From an uncultured Acetatifactor sp. (GTDB taxonomy: Bacteria; Bacillota; Clostridia; Lachnospirales; Lachnospiraceae), in contig CAJTSE010000015.1 of the NCBI GenBank assembly GCA_910578815.1, positions 1 through 64,000 of the forward strand: DNA of 64,000 bases, written 5' to 3'. A program made the translations under genes and the position numbers. This document shows positions 51,355 to 61,123 of this stretch, piece by piece (position 1 is the stretch's first letter; each line of letters starts with the position of its first letter). Under the pieces are notes generated by a model, which saw nothing but the letters and a program-made list of their open reading frames with translations, was not told the origin of the DNA and did not search any database.

Positions 51355-53631
51355 ATGAAAAAAAGATTTCAAAAGATGTTGGCAGCAGGACTGGCTGTGC
51401 TGACTGCCGTTTCACTGGCCGCCTGCGGTGGAGATAACGGAAAGGCGGAGGGGGATAATAAGCCTGCCGGGGGAGATGCCTTCGTCTATGTACCGGAATT
51501 TGTGGACTTAGGCGAAATCCGTATGTCAAATCCTATTTATGAGGGAGGAAAGCTGTATTACAGCAGCTGGAGCTATGATGAGGAAACCGGCGCCAGCAAA
51601 AATCCCGTTTTTCGGTATGATCCGGAAACAGGAAACGCGGAAGAGCTGCCGATGTGGAAGGATGCGGGAGAAAACGCTAATCCTCAGGCGATTGCGGTAG
51701 ACGAAGACGGCAATATATATATAGCATGGTTGCGTGCCGTGTGGGACGAGAATGATAATTATCATCAAGAAGCTACCCTGGCGAAATACGATCCCTCCGG
51801 CAGTACGGTTTTCCAGAAGGATCTGACGGAAGAGCTGACGGTGGACGGGCAGGACAGATACATACAGCGCATAGCAGTGGACAGTGAGGGCATGATCTGC
51901 CTCATTTTTGAAGACAGCATCAGCGTTTACGACGGCGAAGGCAGCAGCCAGGGAAACATAAGTCTTGACATCAGTTGGATTGATAGTGTATTTCGGGGGA
52001 ATGACGGCAAGATATACATAACATATTATAATTGGAACGGTTCCGAGGGCGGAAGGGTAGCCGTGGAGGTGGACATTCCAGGGAAAAAGCTGGGCGCCTC
52101 TCATAAGATTCCGGAAAATGCAGAGACTGTGACAGCGGGTCCCGAAAAAAGTTTCTTAATGAGCGACCGTACCCAACTCCTAATGTTTGATCCGGAGACC
52201 GAAACCAGCGAGAAACTGTTGGACTGGCTGGACTGCAACGTCAACGGAGATTATGTGGAAATTGTGGGTACGGTGGCGGACGGCCGTCTGATGGCAGTTA
52301 CCAGAGACTGGGGCACCGATAAAACGGAGATCGTATACCTGACGAAAACAAAAGCCTCCGAAGTGGCACAGAAGGAAGAAATTGTGATCGGCACCATGAC
52401 CATGGATCAGGAACTGCGGGCGGCAGCGGTGGAATTTAACAAAAAAAATGAAAAATATCATGTTTCCGTAAAGGAATATTACGACTATAACAGCGACATG
52501 GAATATAGCGACGCCATTACAAACATGAATAACGACATCACCTCCAAAAACGGCCCGGACATTCTGGCTCTGAACTCCGGTCAGATTGATATTGCACAGC
52601 TGGCGGAAAAAGGAGTTTTTGAGGATCTTGGGTCTTTTTTGGAGAAAAGCAGTACTTTTAGCAGGGATTCCTTTGTGGAGAGTGTGTTGAGGGGCTATAC
52701 CTACGACAACGTACTGATAGCCGTACCCAAGACCTTTCAGATTTCTGCGGTAGCAGCTAAGACCTCCCAGGTGGGGGATAAGATGGGCTGGTCCCTTGAG
52801 GATATTATGAATTTTGCGGCGGAGCATCCCAATGCGGAGCTTATGGAGTATGTCACCCAGAGCGAGATGATGGGAGTCCTGCTGACCTTTAATCAAAATG
52901 CGTTTATTGACTGGGAGAAGGGCACCTGTAATTTTGATACGGCGGAATTCAGAAAGATTCTGGAGTTTTCAGCCAGCTTCCCGGAAGAGTATGATTATGA
53001 TGAGGAAAGAGAAAACACGCCTACCAGGCTGGCTGCGGGTAAGCTGCTGCTGTACACGGACTCCATCAATAACTGCAGGGACATTCAGGTGGCCGAGGCT
53101 ATGTTTAACGAGCCGGTGACCTATATCGGATTTCCGACCGCGGACGGAAGCGTGGGCTGTGTGATGAATGGCGGCGGCGCTTACGGTATCCTCTCCAAGT
53201 CAAAAAACAAGGACGGAGCCTGGGAATTTATCGAGAGCTATTTAAACGGTGAGGATACTATTTTTTCCTGGGGCTTTCCTTCAATGAAGGAGAAGCTGGA
53301 AGCGCAAATTGAGGAAGCCATGGAGGTGAATTACTTAAAGGATGAGAATGGTGAAATCGTAAAGGATGAGAACGGAGATCCTATTATAACGGGTATGGGC
53401 GGCTTTGGCTATGATGACTGGGAATATACCTATCATCCCTGTACGGAGGAAGAAATGGCTACCCTGCGGGAGCTGATAGATGTGGCGCAGCCCATGCCTG
53501 CCAGCGACAATGAGGTTCTGTCCATTATTCAGGAAGAGGCAGCTCCTTACTATAAAGGGCAGAAGAGCCTGGATGAGGTGGTAAACACCATTCAGAGCCG
53601 GGTATCCATGTATGTGGGTGAAAACAGCTAA
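51355..53631 (+). CDS. Extracellular solute-binding lipoprotein with propeller-like N-domain
   Basis: A 758-residue lipoprotein. The lipobox is SLAAC, with the acylated Cys near residue 24. Residues ~45-345 have repeated D..G.(I/L)Y.. units and look like a beta propeller. Residues ~345-758 are a family 1-type solute-binding fold with the ..PDIL..NSG motif near 400-410. It is a paralogue of the 870-residue protein at 58427 (the domain order and several motifs match). It would capture a carbohydrate for the two permeases downstream. The propeller fusion is unusual. Confidence 0.85.
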   Translation: MKKRFQKMLAAGLAVLTAVSLAACGGDNGKAEGDNKPAGGDAFVYVPEFVDLGEIRMSNPIYEGGKLYYSSWSYDEETGASKNPVFRYDPETGNAEELPMWKDAGENANPQAIAVDEDGNIYIAWLRAVWDENDNYHQEATLAKYDPSGSTVFQKDLTEELTVDGQDRYIQRIAVDSEGMICLIFEDSISVYDGEGSSQGNISLDISWIDSVFRGNDGKIYITYYNWNGSEGGRVAVEVDIPGKKLGASHKIPENAETVTAGPEKSFLMSDRTQLLMFDPETETSEKLLDWLDCNVNGDYVEIVGTVADGRLMAVTRDWGTDKTEIVYLTKTKASEVAQKEEIVIGTMTMDQELRAAAVEFNKKNEKYHVSVKEYYDYNSDMEYSDAITNMNNDITSKNGPDILALNSGQIDIAQLAEKGVFEDLGSFLEKSSTFSRDSFVESVLRGYTYDNVLIAVPKTFQISAVAAKTSQVGDKMGWSLEDIMNFAAEHPNAELMEYVTQSEMMGVLLTFNQNAFIDWEKGTCNFDTAEFRKILEFSASFPEEYDYDEERENTPTRLAAGKLLLYTDSINNCRDIQVAEAMFNEPVTYIGFPTADGSVGCVMNGGGAYGILSKSKNKDGAWEFIESYLNGEDTIFSWGFPSMKEKLEAQIEEAMEVNYLKDENGEIVKDENGDPIITGMGGFGYDDWEYTYHPCTEEEMATLRELIDVAQPMPASDNEVLSIIQEEAAPYYKGQKSLDEVVNTIQSRVSMYVGENS

Positions 53632-53651
53632 ACAGATCAGAGGAATGTAAA

Positions 53652-54608
53652 GTGAACAGGATAGTTAGAAAGAAAAGCCAAATAAAAAAACAGAACAAAA
53701 ATGCCGATCAGTCAAGGCCGGAAAAGCAGCATATTAAAACCACACGGAGGACCATGAAGCTAAAGCTAAGTTCGGGGGCGTTTATTGCCCCCAGCTTTAT
53801 AGGCGTTATGCTGTTCTTTATTCTGCCCTTTATAGTGGTCATCTGGTATTCTATGGTAGACAATCCGGTCAGCGCTAATTTTGTCTTCATGGATAATTTC
53901 AAAAATATTGTGGCAAACTCTGCGTTTAAGAGGGCGGTGCGCAATACCGTGATGTTCTCCCTGGCGTCGGTGCCGCTGGCGGTGGTGTTGTCCTTGATTC
54001 TGGCCATCGTGCTGGAATCAAAAATACCCTTTAAGAGTCAGTTTCGTACTTTCTTCTTAAGTCCCATGATGGTGCCGGTGGCATCCATCGTATTGATTTG
54101 GCAGGTTTTGTTTCATTACAATGGATCCGTAAATGAGATTTTGATGAAGTTCGGTCTGGATAAAATCGACTGGATGAAGTCGGAATATGCTCTGGTAGTG
54201 GTTACCATTTTGTTTCTCTGGAAGAATTTGGGTTATAACATGATTTTGTTCATGGCGGCTCTTGCCAGCATCCCCAAGGATATTCTGGAGGTGGCCAGGC
54301 TGGAGAGCGCAACGGCCTTTCAGACTTTTTTTAAGATCAAAATCAGGTATTTGTCTTCTACACTGTTGTTTGTGACCATAATGTCGCTGATAAATTCCTT
54401 TAAAATTTTCAGGGAGGTATACTTGCTGACGGGAGATTACCCCACGGATACAATATATATGCTGCAGCATTTCATGAACAACAAATTTCGGAATCTGGAT
54501 TATCAGACCCTGTCCGCGGCGGCAATTTTGATGTCTATTGTTATGATTGTGATTATCGGCATCCTGTTTATCGCGGAGGACAGATTCGGAAAGGATGTGG
54601 AAGGATGA
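53652..54608 (+). CDS. ABC sugar permease, MalF/UgpA type
   Basis: A 318-residue inner-membrane permease with six predicted helices. The EAA loop that docks an ATPase is present near 210-235 (ILEVARLESATAFQTFF). The start is GTG 53652 after AGAGGAATG. An N-terminal basic cytoplasmic extension of about 35 residues precedes the first helix. It overlaps the next permease by four bases. No ATPase gene is nearby, so a shared MsmK-type ATPase is expected, as for many Firmicute sugar transporters. Confidence 0.92.
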   Translation: MNRIVRKKSQIKKQNKNADQSRPEKQHIKTTRRTMKLKLSSGAFIAPSFIGVMLFFILPFIVVIWYSMVDNPVSANFVFMDNFKNIVANSAFKRAVRNTVMFSLASVPLAVVLSLILAIVLESKIPFKSQFRTFFLSPMMVPVASIVLIWQVLFHYNGSVNEILMKFGLDKIDWMKSEYALVVVTILFLWKNLGYNMILFMAALASIPKDILEVARLESATAFQTFFKIKIRYLSSTLLFVTIMSLINSFKIFREVYLLTGDYPTDTIYMLQHFMNNKFRNLDYQTLSAAAILMSIVMIVIIGILFIAEDRFGKDVEG

Positions 54609-55510
54609 TTTCCAGGAAACAAACCAAAAAGTTTTTCAAAGGCACCAGGCTTGCACTTGGTACTGCCGTGGCAGCAGTTTTTGCCATTTTGTTCCTGACT
54701 CCCATTGTATTGACGATCACGAACTCCTTTATGTCGGCGTCGGAGATCTCGTCAAATTATGGTTCGGTCTTTGCCACCAACAGCAGCGGCGGAAAGGTTT
54801 ACATATCGGAAAGGGTAAATTTGAAATTTATTCCGGATATGGTTTCCTTCAGTCAGTATGTGACGGTGCTTTTTAAGAGCCCGGATTATTTATATAAATT
54901 TTGGAATTCCGTGGCGCTTGTGGGGCCTATAGTGGTGTTTCAGCTGCTGGCAGCTTCCCTTGCTTCTTATGGATTTGCCAGATACCGAGGCAGAATCAGG
55001 GAGATTATCTTTTTTGCTTATATTATATTGATGCTGATGCCTTATCAGGTGACGCTGGTGCCAAACTATCTTGTCAGCGACTGGTTAAAGCTTTTGGACA
55101 CCAACTGGTCTATTTGGCTGCCAGGTATTTTTTCTCCCTTTGCGGTGTTTCTGCTGACGAAGTTCATGCGGCGTATTCCAGAGTCCGTGATCGAGGCGGC
55201 ACAGATAGACGGAGCGGGAGAATGGCAGATATATAAAAAGATTTGTATGCCCCTATGTAAGGGTGCCATCTGCTCCGCGGCTATACTGGTGTTTATTGAC
55301 TATTGGAATATGGTGGAGCAGCCGCTGATCCTGCTGTCCGATGCGGAGAAGCATCCTTTGTCCGTATTCTTAAGTAAGATCAATGCAGGAGAGATCGGAC
55401 TGGCATTTGCGGTGGCAACGATCTACATGGTGCCCAGTCTGTTGATCTTTCTGTACGGAGAGGATTATCTCGTGAACGGCATCACTTATCAGGGCGGCAT
55501 TAAAGGCTAA
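54605..55510 (+). CDS. ABC sugar permease, MalG type
   Basis: A 301-residue permease with six helices and the EAA loop near 195-215 (VIEAAQIDGAGEWQIYKK). It forms the translocation pore with the preceding permease. The ATG start lies within the last codons of the upstream gene (ATGA overlap). Family signature residues are intact. Confidence 0.92.
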   Translation: MISRKQTKKFFKGTRLALGTAVAAVFAILFLTPIVLTITNSFMSASEISSNYGSVFATNSSGGKVYISERVNLKFIPDMVSFSQYVTVLFKSPDYLYKFWNSVALVGPIVVFQLLAASLASYGFARYRGRIREIIFFAYIILMLMPYQVTLVPNYLVSDWLKLLDTNWSIWLPGIFSPFAVFLLTKFMRRIPESVIEAAQIDGAGEWQIYKKICMPLCKGAICSAAILVFIDYWNMVEQPLILLSDAEKHPLSVFLSKINAGEIGLAFAVATIYMVPSLLIFLYGEDYLVNGITYQGGIKG

Positions 55511-55575
55511 CCACGGCAAAACGGTAATTGTGGACATAATAAAATATATATAAGGTAAGAGGGAAGGAAAAGAAA

Positions 55576-57255
55576 ATGAAAGAGAACGAGAAGAACAAAA
55601 GGGAATGGGTGAAGACGGCAGCCATCATATTCTTGTCAGTCATGCTTGTGCTGACGTTTTTCGCTCAGACTATCATGAATTATTCTCTGCCGGAGGTGGC
55701 TACCAGCTATGTTCAGGCGGGTACCATCACAGCGAAGATCAGGGGTACCGGAACGGTGGAGAGCGGTGATCCTTACGAGGTAAAGGTTACCGAATCCAGA
55801 AAAGTAGCCAGTGTGGCCGTGGTGCAGGGACAGACCGTAGAAAAAGGGCAGGTCCTTCTTTATCTGGAGGATGCGGAGAGCGACGAATTGAAGGCTGCCA
55901 AAGAAGCGTTGGAAACGGCTCAGAATGAGTATGAGCTTGCTTTGCTCAAAGCAGAAATAACTTCATCCAACATTTATTCCGCTAACGAGGACGTATCCTC
56001 AGACGTGTATCGTCAACAGATCACCAACGCCCAGGGAGCGGTGAAAAAAGCGGAAAACGATGTGAAGGCAGCCAAGGATGCACTGGAGGCGGCTCAGGGG
56101 GCGTTGAAGCCTTATGAGCAGAAGGTGGCGGAGATCGACGGACTGATCGGCGCTTATCAAAATCAGATTTCACATGACAGCAATGAAGACGTTATAAAGC
56201 GTAGCCAGCAGAATGTTACAAATACTAAGGCAGCATATGACGCGGCATATGCTGCTTGGGAGAAAGCCAATGATGAACTGTTCGCAGCTTCCGTGTCGGG
56301 CGGAGATCTCACACCCTATCAGTCGGCAGTGACCATTGCGGAAGCAGAGAAAAACAACAAATATAATGAGTATGAAAAGGCATTAAAAAGTGAGAATGAC
56401 AGAGCGGCGGCGGTCAACAATTTGTCTGCGGGCAAGGCGGACCTGGAGCTGCAAAAATCCATTGTGGAGAGAGAAAAGGCAACAGCGGAGGCTGCGGTAA
56501 AGGAGAAGGAAGCTGCCGTAACCGCGGCAGAAGCTGTGGTTACGGAAAAAACCGAGAAGCTGAACGAGCTGGTGGGTAATATTGGAAATGTGATGGGGCT
56601 GGAGCAGATGCTGGATAAGATTGCCAAAGCACAGCAAACCGTGGAGGAACTGACAGCCAAGTCCACAAACGCTACCGTTAATGCGGACATTGCGGGCACG
56701 GTTACCCAGATCAATGTGAAGGCTGGCAATAAGACCGATGCGGCTACGCCGGTGATGGTGCTGCAGCCGGAGGGAGCGGGATATACCTTAAGCTTTTCCG
56801 TTACGAATGAGCAGGCAAAGCGGCTTTCCGTGGGAGATCGGGCAGATCTGGTAAATGCCTGGAGATATGATGACGTTGAGGTGACGCTGGCGAGCATTAA
56901 GCCGGATAAGCAGGATCCGGGCCAGAAGAAGCAGCTTACCTTTAATGTGACCGGCAATGTTACCGCAGGGCAGACCTTTAATATTTCCGTGGGGCAAAAA
57001 AGTGCCAATTATGACCTGATCGTTCCCAACAGCGCTATTCGTGAGGACAGCAACGGCAAGTTTATCCTGATTGTGGAAAGCAAGTCGGCTCCCTTTGGCA
57101 ACCGTTATATGGCTACCCGTGTGGATGTAGAGGTACTGGCTAGTGATGAAACTCAGTCCGCCATTTCGGCAGGCTTAAACGGCTATGAGTATGTAATCAC
57201 TACTTCAAATAAGCCTGTGGAAGCCGGCAAGCAGGTGAGACTGCCGAATAACTAA
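55576..57255 (+). CDS. HlyD/MacA-like membrane fusion (adaptor) protein
   Basis: A 559-residue adaptor. A membrane helix (about 12-31) is followed by the first half of a lipoyl-like domain (near 58-100: VEKGQVLLYLEDAE), a long coiled coil (about 105-365) with Ala/Glu/Lys repeats, the second lipoyl half (near 370-402: NADIAGTVTQINVKAG), a beta barrel (about 405-490) and a membrane-proximal domain to the end. In Gram-positives such proteins bridge an ABC pump to the cell surface. Here it follows two sugar permeases, an unexpected context. Confidence 0.9.
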   Translation: MKENEKNKREWVKTAAIIFLSVMLVLTFFAQTIMNYSLPEVATSYVQAGTITAKIRGTGTVESGDPYEVKVTESRKVASVAVVQGQTVEKGQVLLYLEDAESDELKAAKEALETAQNEYELALLKAEITSSNIYSANEDVSSDVYRQQITNAQGAVKKAENDVKAAKDALEAAQGALKPYEQKVAEIDGLIGAYQNQISHDSNEDVIKRSQQNVTNTKAAYDAAYAAWEKANDELFAASVSGGDLTPYQSAVTIAEAEKNNKYNEYEKALKSENDRAAAVNNLSAGKADLELQKSIVEREKATAEAAVKEKEAAVTAAEAVVTEKTEKLNELVGNIGNVMGLEQMLDKIAKAQQTVEELTAKSTNATVNADIAGTVTQINVKAGNKTDAATPVMVLQPEGAGYTLSFSVTNEQAKRLSVGDRADLVNAWRYDDVEVTLASIKPDKQDPGQKKQLTFNVTGNVTAGQTFNISVGQKSANYDLIVPNSAIREDSNGKFILIVESKSAPFGNRYMATRVDVEVLASDETQSAISAGLNGYEYVITTSNKPVEAGKQVRLPNN

Positions 57256-57278
57256 TCTTGATGGAAATGAGGCAAGCA

Positions 57279-58430
57279 ATGAAGCTGACAATAAAAAAAT
57301 TAGTATTGGGAATCAGCGGGGGAATTTCACTCCTGCTCTTCCTGATTCTGCTCTTTGTGACAAACCATCTGGTTAAGGAACAGGATTCACAAACAATGGC
57401 GGAGCGGTGGAGTGAAAAGAAGAATGTGGCCCAGGTCAGCTGCTTCTTTTCGGTAAATTCCGGGATCACGGAGGACCGGATCATAGAGTTTGAGCATTCC
57501 ATTGATTCGGCGCTGACGGATGCCGCTGTGCTGCAGGAGTCAGAAAATCCCGGAGCCAGGCTATGGGCGGATGCTTATAGTGCGGACGGACGTATCATGC
57601 TCTCCAACGGAAAGTCTTCTTTGGAGGTGGATGCCATCGGTATCGGCGGGGATTTTTTTCTCTTTCATCCCTTGAAGCTGATTTCGGGTTCTTATTTTTC
57701 GGGAAATGATTTAATGCAGGATATTTGTATCATTGACCAGGATGCCGCGTGGCAGATGTTCGGGTCCAATGATGTGGTGGGAATGACGTTGAATATTGGC
57801 GGAATCCCCCATATTGTGGCAGGCGTGGTGGAGAGACCGTCAGGAAGGCTGGAAGAAGCCGCAGGTTTGGATAGTACCCTTGTTTATGTCTCTTATCAGA
57901 CTTTAAGCGAGCTGGGAAGCTGCAACGGCATCAATCATTTTGAAATCGTGATGCCGAATCCGGTAAAAAACTTTGCGGTAAATCTTGTCAGGGAAAAACT
58001 GGGAACCTCTGAAAAGGAAACGGAGGTTCTGGAAAATACCTCGCGTTATTCTTTCCTTTCCAGACTGAAACTGATTCCTGCTTTTGGCACCCGTTCCATG
58101 AACGGAAGAGCCATTATTTATCCCTATTGGGAAAATATTGCCAGGGGATATGAGGATATTCTTGGTGTCATTACGCTATTCCAGATGCTGTTCCTGCTGT
58201 ATACGGTATTGCTGGCTTTGGGCTTCTTTGGCAGCTGGTGGAAGCACAAGGGCTGGACGCTCAAGGATAAATGGCTGTTTGTGAAGGATAAAGCAGAGCG
58301 GGGCGTTGAGAAGCTGCGGGCAAGGCGTCTGGCCAGAAAGGCAGGTAGAAATGAGGACGCAGGAAATTTCCGAAAACCGCCAAAGGAAAAGCGGGTTAGA
58401 AAGAGTAGGAAACAGGGAGGAGAGAAATGA
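57279..58430 (+). CDS. MacB-core protein lacking the FtsX domain
   Basis: A 383-residue membrane protein. One helix near the N-terminus (about 9-29) is followed by an extracytoplasmic MacB periplasmic-core-like domain (about 40-270, with FFLFHPLKLISG, then ..VVGMTLNIGGIPHIVAGVVERP) and a C-terminal helix (about 295-320), ending in a Lys/Arg-rich tail. The usual four-helix FtsX permease region and the ATPase are absent. I choose ATG 57279, with GAGG seven bases before it. Upstream in-frame ATGs at 57261 and 57267 lack a ribosome site. Confidence 0.8.
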   Translation: MKLTIKKLVLGISGGISLLLFLILLFVTNHLVKEQDSQTMAERWSEKKNVAQVSCFFSVNSGITEDRIIEFEHSIDSALTDAAVLQESENPGARLWADAYSADGRIMLSNGKSSLEVDAIGIGGDFFLFHPLKLISGSYFSGNDLMQDICIIDQDAAWQMFGSNDVVGMTLNIGGIPHIVAGVVERPSGRLEEAAGLDSTLVYVSYQTLSELGSCNGINHFEIVMPNPVKNFAVNLVREKLGTSEKETEVLENTSRYSFLSRLKLIPAFGTRSMNGRAIIYPYWENIARGYEDILGVITLFQMLFLLYTVLLALGFFGSWWKHKGWTLKDKWLFVKDKAERGVEKLRARRLARKAGRNEDAGNFRKPPKEKRVRKSRKQGGEK

Positions 58431-61039
58431 AAAAGTTGACAAAAAAAGGATTGATAAGCAGGTGCCTTGCAATGGGGCTGACATTGGCAATGGCTGTAGG
58501 CTTATGTGCCTGTGGTGGAGGCGGAAATGAGTCGGATCCCAATCTGGCGAAGGAAAATGTCTACCGGATAAAGGAGATTGAACTTCCAGAGATGTATAAC
58601 CCTGAAAGCGGAAATATGAGTGTTATGGCATCCGCTGTCAGGGACGGAAAAGTCAATCTTCTTGTGTGGATCAGAGACTGGAACGCCGAGGTATATAACG
58701 AGTATGATTATCGTCTGATCACCATGAATGAGGACGGAAGCGACGCAAAGGTAATACCTCTTGAAATTCCAGGCACGGATGCCAATGAAGGAGAAGGAGA
58801 CACCGCAGAAGAAATACCTGCAGATACTCCGGAAATACCGGAGGCCGAAACGGAGAATACGCCGTCAGAACCGGAGGAAGAGGATGAAACCGAGGGTGAA
58901 GATACCGAAGACGAAGATACCGAGGGAGGAATTTCCACCCTGCCTGCCGGGCCGATTAGTCCGGGGGAAGGGAGTTTTAAGCCGAGTGTAAATGAGTATA
59001 CCAATTATTCCGGTTTCTCCATGATGGCCGACGGTACGGTTTATGCACGGAAAATGCACCGTACGGAAGACATGTCTGATCCTGAAAATTATATCTATAA
59101 GAATGAAACCAGCATATGCTGCTGGGATTCAGAGGGGAAGATGCTCCTGGACATCAGCCTGGGGGAGCAGGATGATTATACGTGGGTTAATTCCGTTATG
59201 GAAGGCTCGGACAATGCGCTGTATGTATTGCTTACGGTGAACAGTGAGGATTACAGTTCCACCGATTATTACAGGGTGCGTGTAGGGTTGGATGGAAATG
59301 TGGGCCAGCGTGAGAAGATTTCGGAGGACAGCAAGAAGCTGTTTACCAACAATGATCAGATGATTTCACGTGGAGACGGCACGGCATTTATTTCCTTCAG
59401 GGATGAGGATGACTGGGCTAAGATGTTTTATACCATCTATGATGTGGCTGCGGATAAGGCCGGCGAAATCAAGGATTTCCCCAGTGCCATCTCATATACA
59501 TACGATTATAATGTGATGAGACCCGGACTTTCTCATGATCTGATCTATACGGGAAACGGGGGCATATACTATTGGGATGAAGGAAATGAAGCAGGACAGC
59601 TTATGATGAACTATATCAATTCCGATGTGTATATAGAGAGCATGTATGGTCTTGTGGAGTTGAACAAGGATTCGTTTCTGGGATTTTTCCAGGAGGATTG
59701 GAACTCCGGTATGAAAGCCGGAATATTTACCCATGTTGCACCGGAGGATATTCAGGACAAGAAGGTGCTGGTGATGGCCGGTGAATATATTAATTCGGAC
59801 CTGAAAAAGCGTGTCATTGAATATAATCGGAATAATCCGGATTATCGAATCGTCTTAAAGGAATATAACAGCTTCAATTCCTATGACGATTATACGGCGG
59901 GTATGACTAAGCTGAATAATGATGTGATTTCGGGAAACATGCCGGATATTCTGGTTTGCAACAGCGGCGGAAGCCTGCCGGTCAGCAATTATATTGCAAA
60001 GGGCTTAATCGCTGACATTGGCAAGTTGATTGAACAGGATGAAGAGCTGTCACAGGTGGAGTTCATGCAGAACGCCTTCGACGCTTATCGTGTGAACGGA
60101 AAGCTGTATTATATTGTTCCGGATTTTGAAATCTACACTATGATCGCAAAGAAATCTTTGGTGGGTGACAGGGAGAACTGGACCATGGAGGATATGCAGC
60201 AAGTGCTGGCCGGCATGGATGAAGGAGCCAAGGCCTTCAGCGGAGATACCACCCGCAGCACTTTTATGAACATGGTGATGCGCTACTGCGGTAACCAGTT
60301 TGTAGATTTATCCACGGGTAAGTGTGCTTTTAATACGGAGGATTTTATCTCCATGATGGAGTATGCAAAGGCTCTTCCTTCCGGGGATGAAAGTTCCAGT
60401 GACTACGACGAAGATTATTGGCAGGATTACTGGAGCAATTATGAGTCTCAGTACAGACAGAACAGGACATTGCTTCTGGAAGCAAATTTCTGGAGATTTG
60501 ACAATCTGGCTTATACCATCAACGGCAGGATCGGCGAAGCGGTAAGCTATACGGGCTTCCCTACGGAGAGCGGGAACGGTTCCTATATCATGAGCAGTAT
60601 AACCTATGTTCTTTCCGCTAAGTCAAAGAATCTGGATGAAGCTTGGAACTTCATGCGCCATTACCTGACAGAGGAGGTACAGGAAGAGGTAAATTACTTC
60701 CCGGTACGGAAGGATACGTTTTATGAGAAATCGAAAGAGGCTACACAGCGGCGAACTTGGGAATATACCGATGAAAACGGTGAGACCCATACGGAATATG
60801 AGGATATGAGCATCTGGATCAATGGAGAGTCGGTGCCTTACGATCCTTTAAGTCAGGAACAGCTGGACGAACTCATTGCCTTTGTGGAATCCGTTCATAA
60901 TCCCTATTATTATAATGAAGAGGTTATGAATATCATTAACGAAGAGATCGACGGATTTTTCACGGGTCAGAAGCCGGCCAGGGACGTGGCGGATGTTATA
61001 CAGAGAAGAGTACAGAATTACGTGGACGAGAATAGTTGA
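58427..61039 (+). CDS. Large solute-binding lipoprotein with propeller-like N-domain (paralogue)
   Basis: An 870-residue lipoprotein. The lipobox is GLCAC (Cys near residue 28), followed by GGGG. The N-terminal half (about 40-450) is propeller-like, interrupted near 115-185 by a Glu/Asp/Thr/Pro-rich acidic loop. The C-terminal solute-binding domain (about 440-870) has the ..PDILVCNSG motif. It overlaps the MacB-core gene by four bases (ATGA). With 51355 it brackets the cluster. Substrate unknown. Confidence 0.85.
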   Translation: MKKLTKKGLISRCLAMGLTLAMAVGLCACGGGGNESDPNLAKENVYRIKEIELPEMYNPESGNMSVMASAVRDGKVNLLVWIRDWNAEVYNEYDYRLITMNEDGSDAKVIPLEIPGTDANEGEGDTAEEIPADTPEIPEAETENTPSEPEEEDETEGEDTEDEDTEGGISTLPAGPISPGEGSFKPSVNEYTNYSGFSMMADGTVYARKMHRTEDMSDPENYIYKNETSICCWDSEGKMLLDISLGEQDDYTWVNSVMEGSDNALYVLLTVNSEDYSSTDYYRVRVGLDGNVGQREKISEDSKKLFTNNDQMISRGDGTAFISFRDEDDWAKMFYTIYDVAADKAGEIKDFPSAISYTYDYNVMRPGLSHDLIYTGNGGIYYWDEGNEAGQLMMNYINSDVYIESMYGLVELNKDSFLGFFQEDWNSGMKAGIFTHVAPEDIQDKKVLVMAGEYINSDLKKRVIEYNRNNPDYRIVLKEYNSFNSYDDYTAGMTKLNNDVISGNMPDILVCNSGGSLPVSNYIAKGLIADIGKLIEQDEELSQVEFMQNAFDAYRVNGKLYYIVPDFEIYTMIAKKSLVGDRENWTMEDMQQVLAGMDEGAKAFSGDTTRSTFMNMVMRYCGNQFVDLSTGKCAFNTEDFISMMEYAKALPSGDESSSDYDEDYWQDYWSNYESQYRQNRTLLLEANFWRFDNLAYTINGRIGEAVSYTGFPTESGNGSYIMSSITYVLSAKSKNLDEAWNFMRHYLTEEVQEEVNYFPVRKDTFYEKSKEATQRRTWEYTDENGETHTEYEDMSIWINGESVPYDPLSQEQLDELIAFVESVHNPYYYNEEVMNIINEEIDGFFTGQKPARDVADVIQRRVQNYVDENS

Positions 61040-61061
61040 TCGAAGATAAAGGAACGAAAAA

Positions 61062-61100
61062 AGGTCCCTGCAGGAAAAGACGCGGGGGCCTTTTTTGCGC
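61062..61100. terminator. Bidirectional terminator
   Basis: GGTCCCTGC (61067-61075) and CGCGGGGGCC form a stem (two mismatches), with TTTTTT after it on the plus strand and AAAAAA before it, so it serves both the plus-strand lipoprotein operon and the converging minus-strand genes. Confidence 0.75.
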
Positions 61101-61123
61101 CGTCTGCAACAGTCGAAAATTTT

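Noticed and set aside
53689..53716. TAAA and GCCGATC near the start of the first sugar permease gene
   Set aside because: The sites are inside the coding region, at 16-base spacing, in an AT-rich Lys-coding stretch; likely chance.
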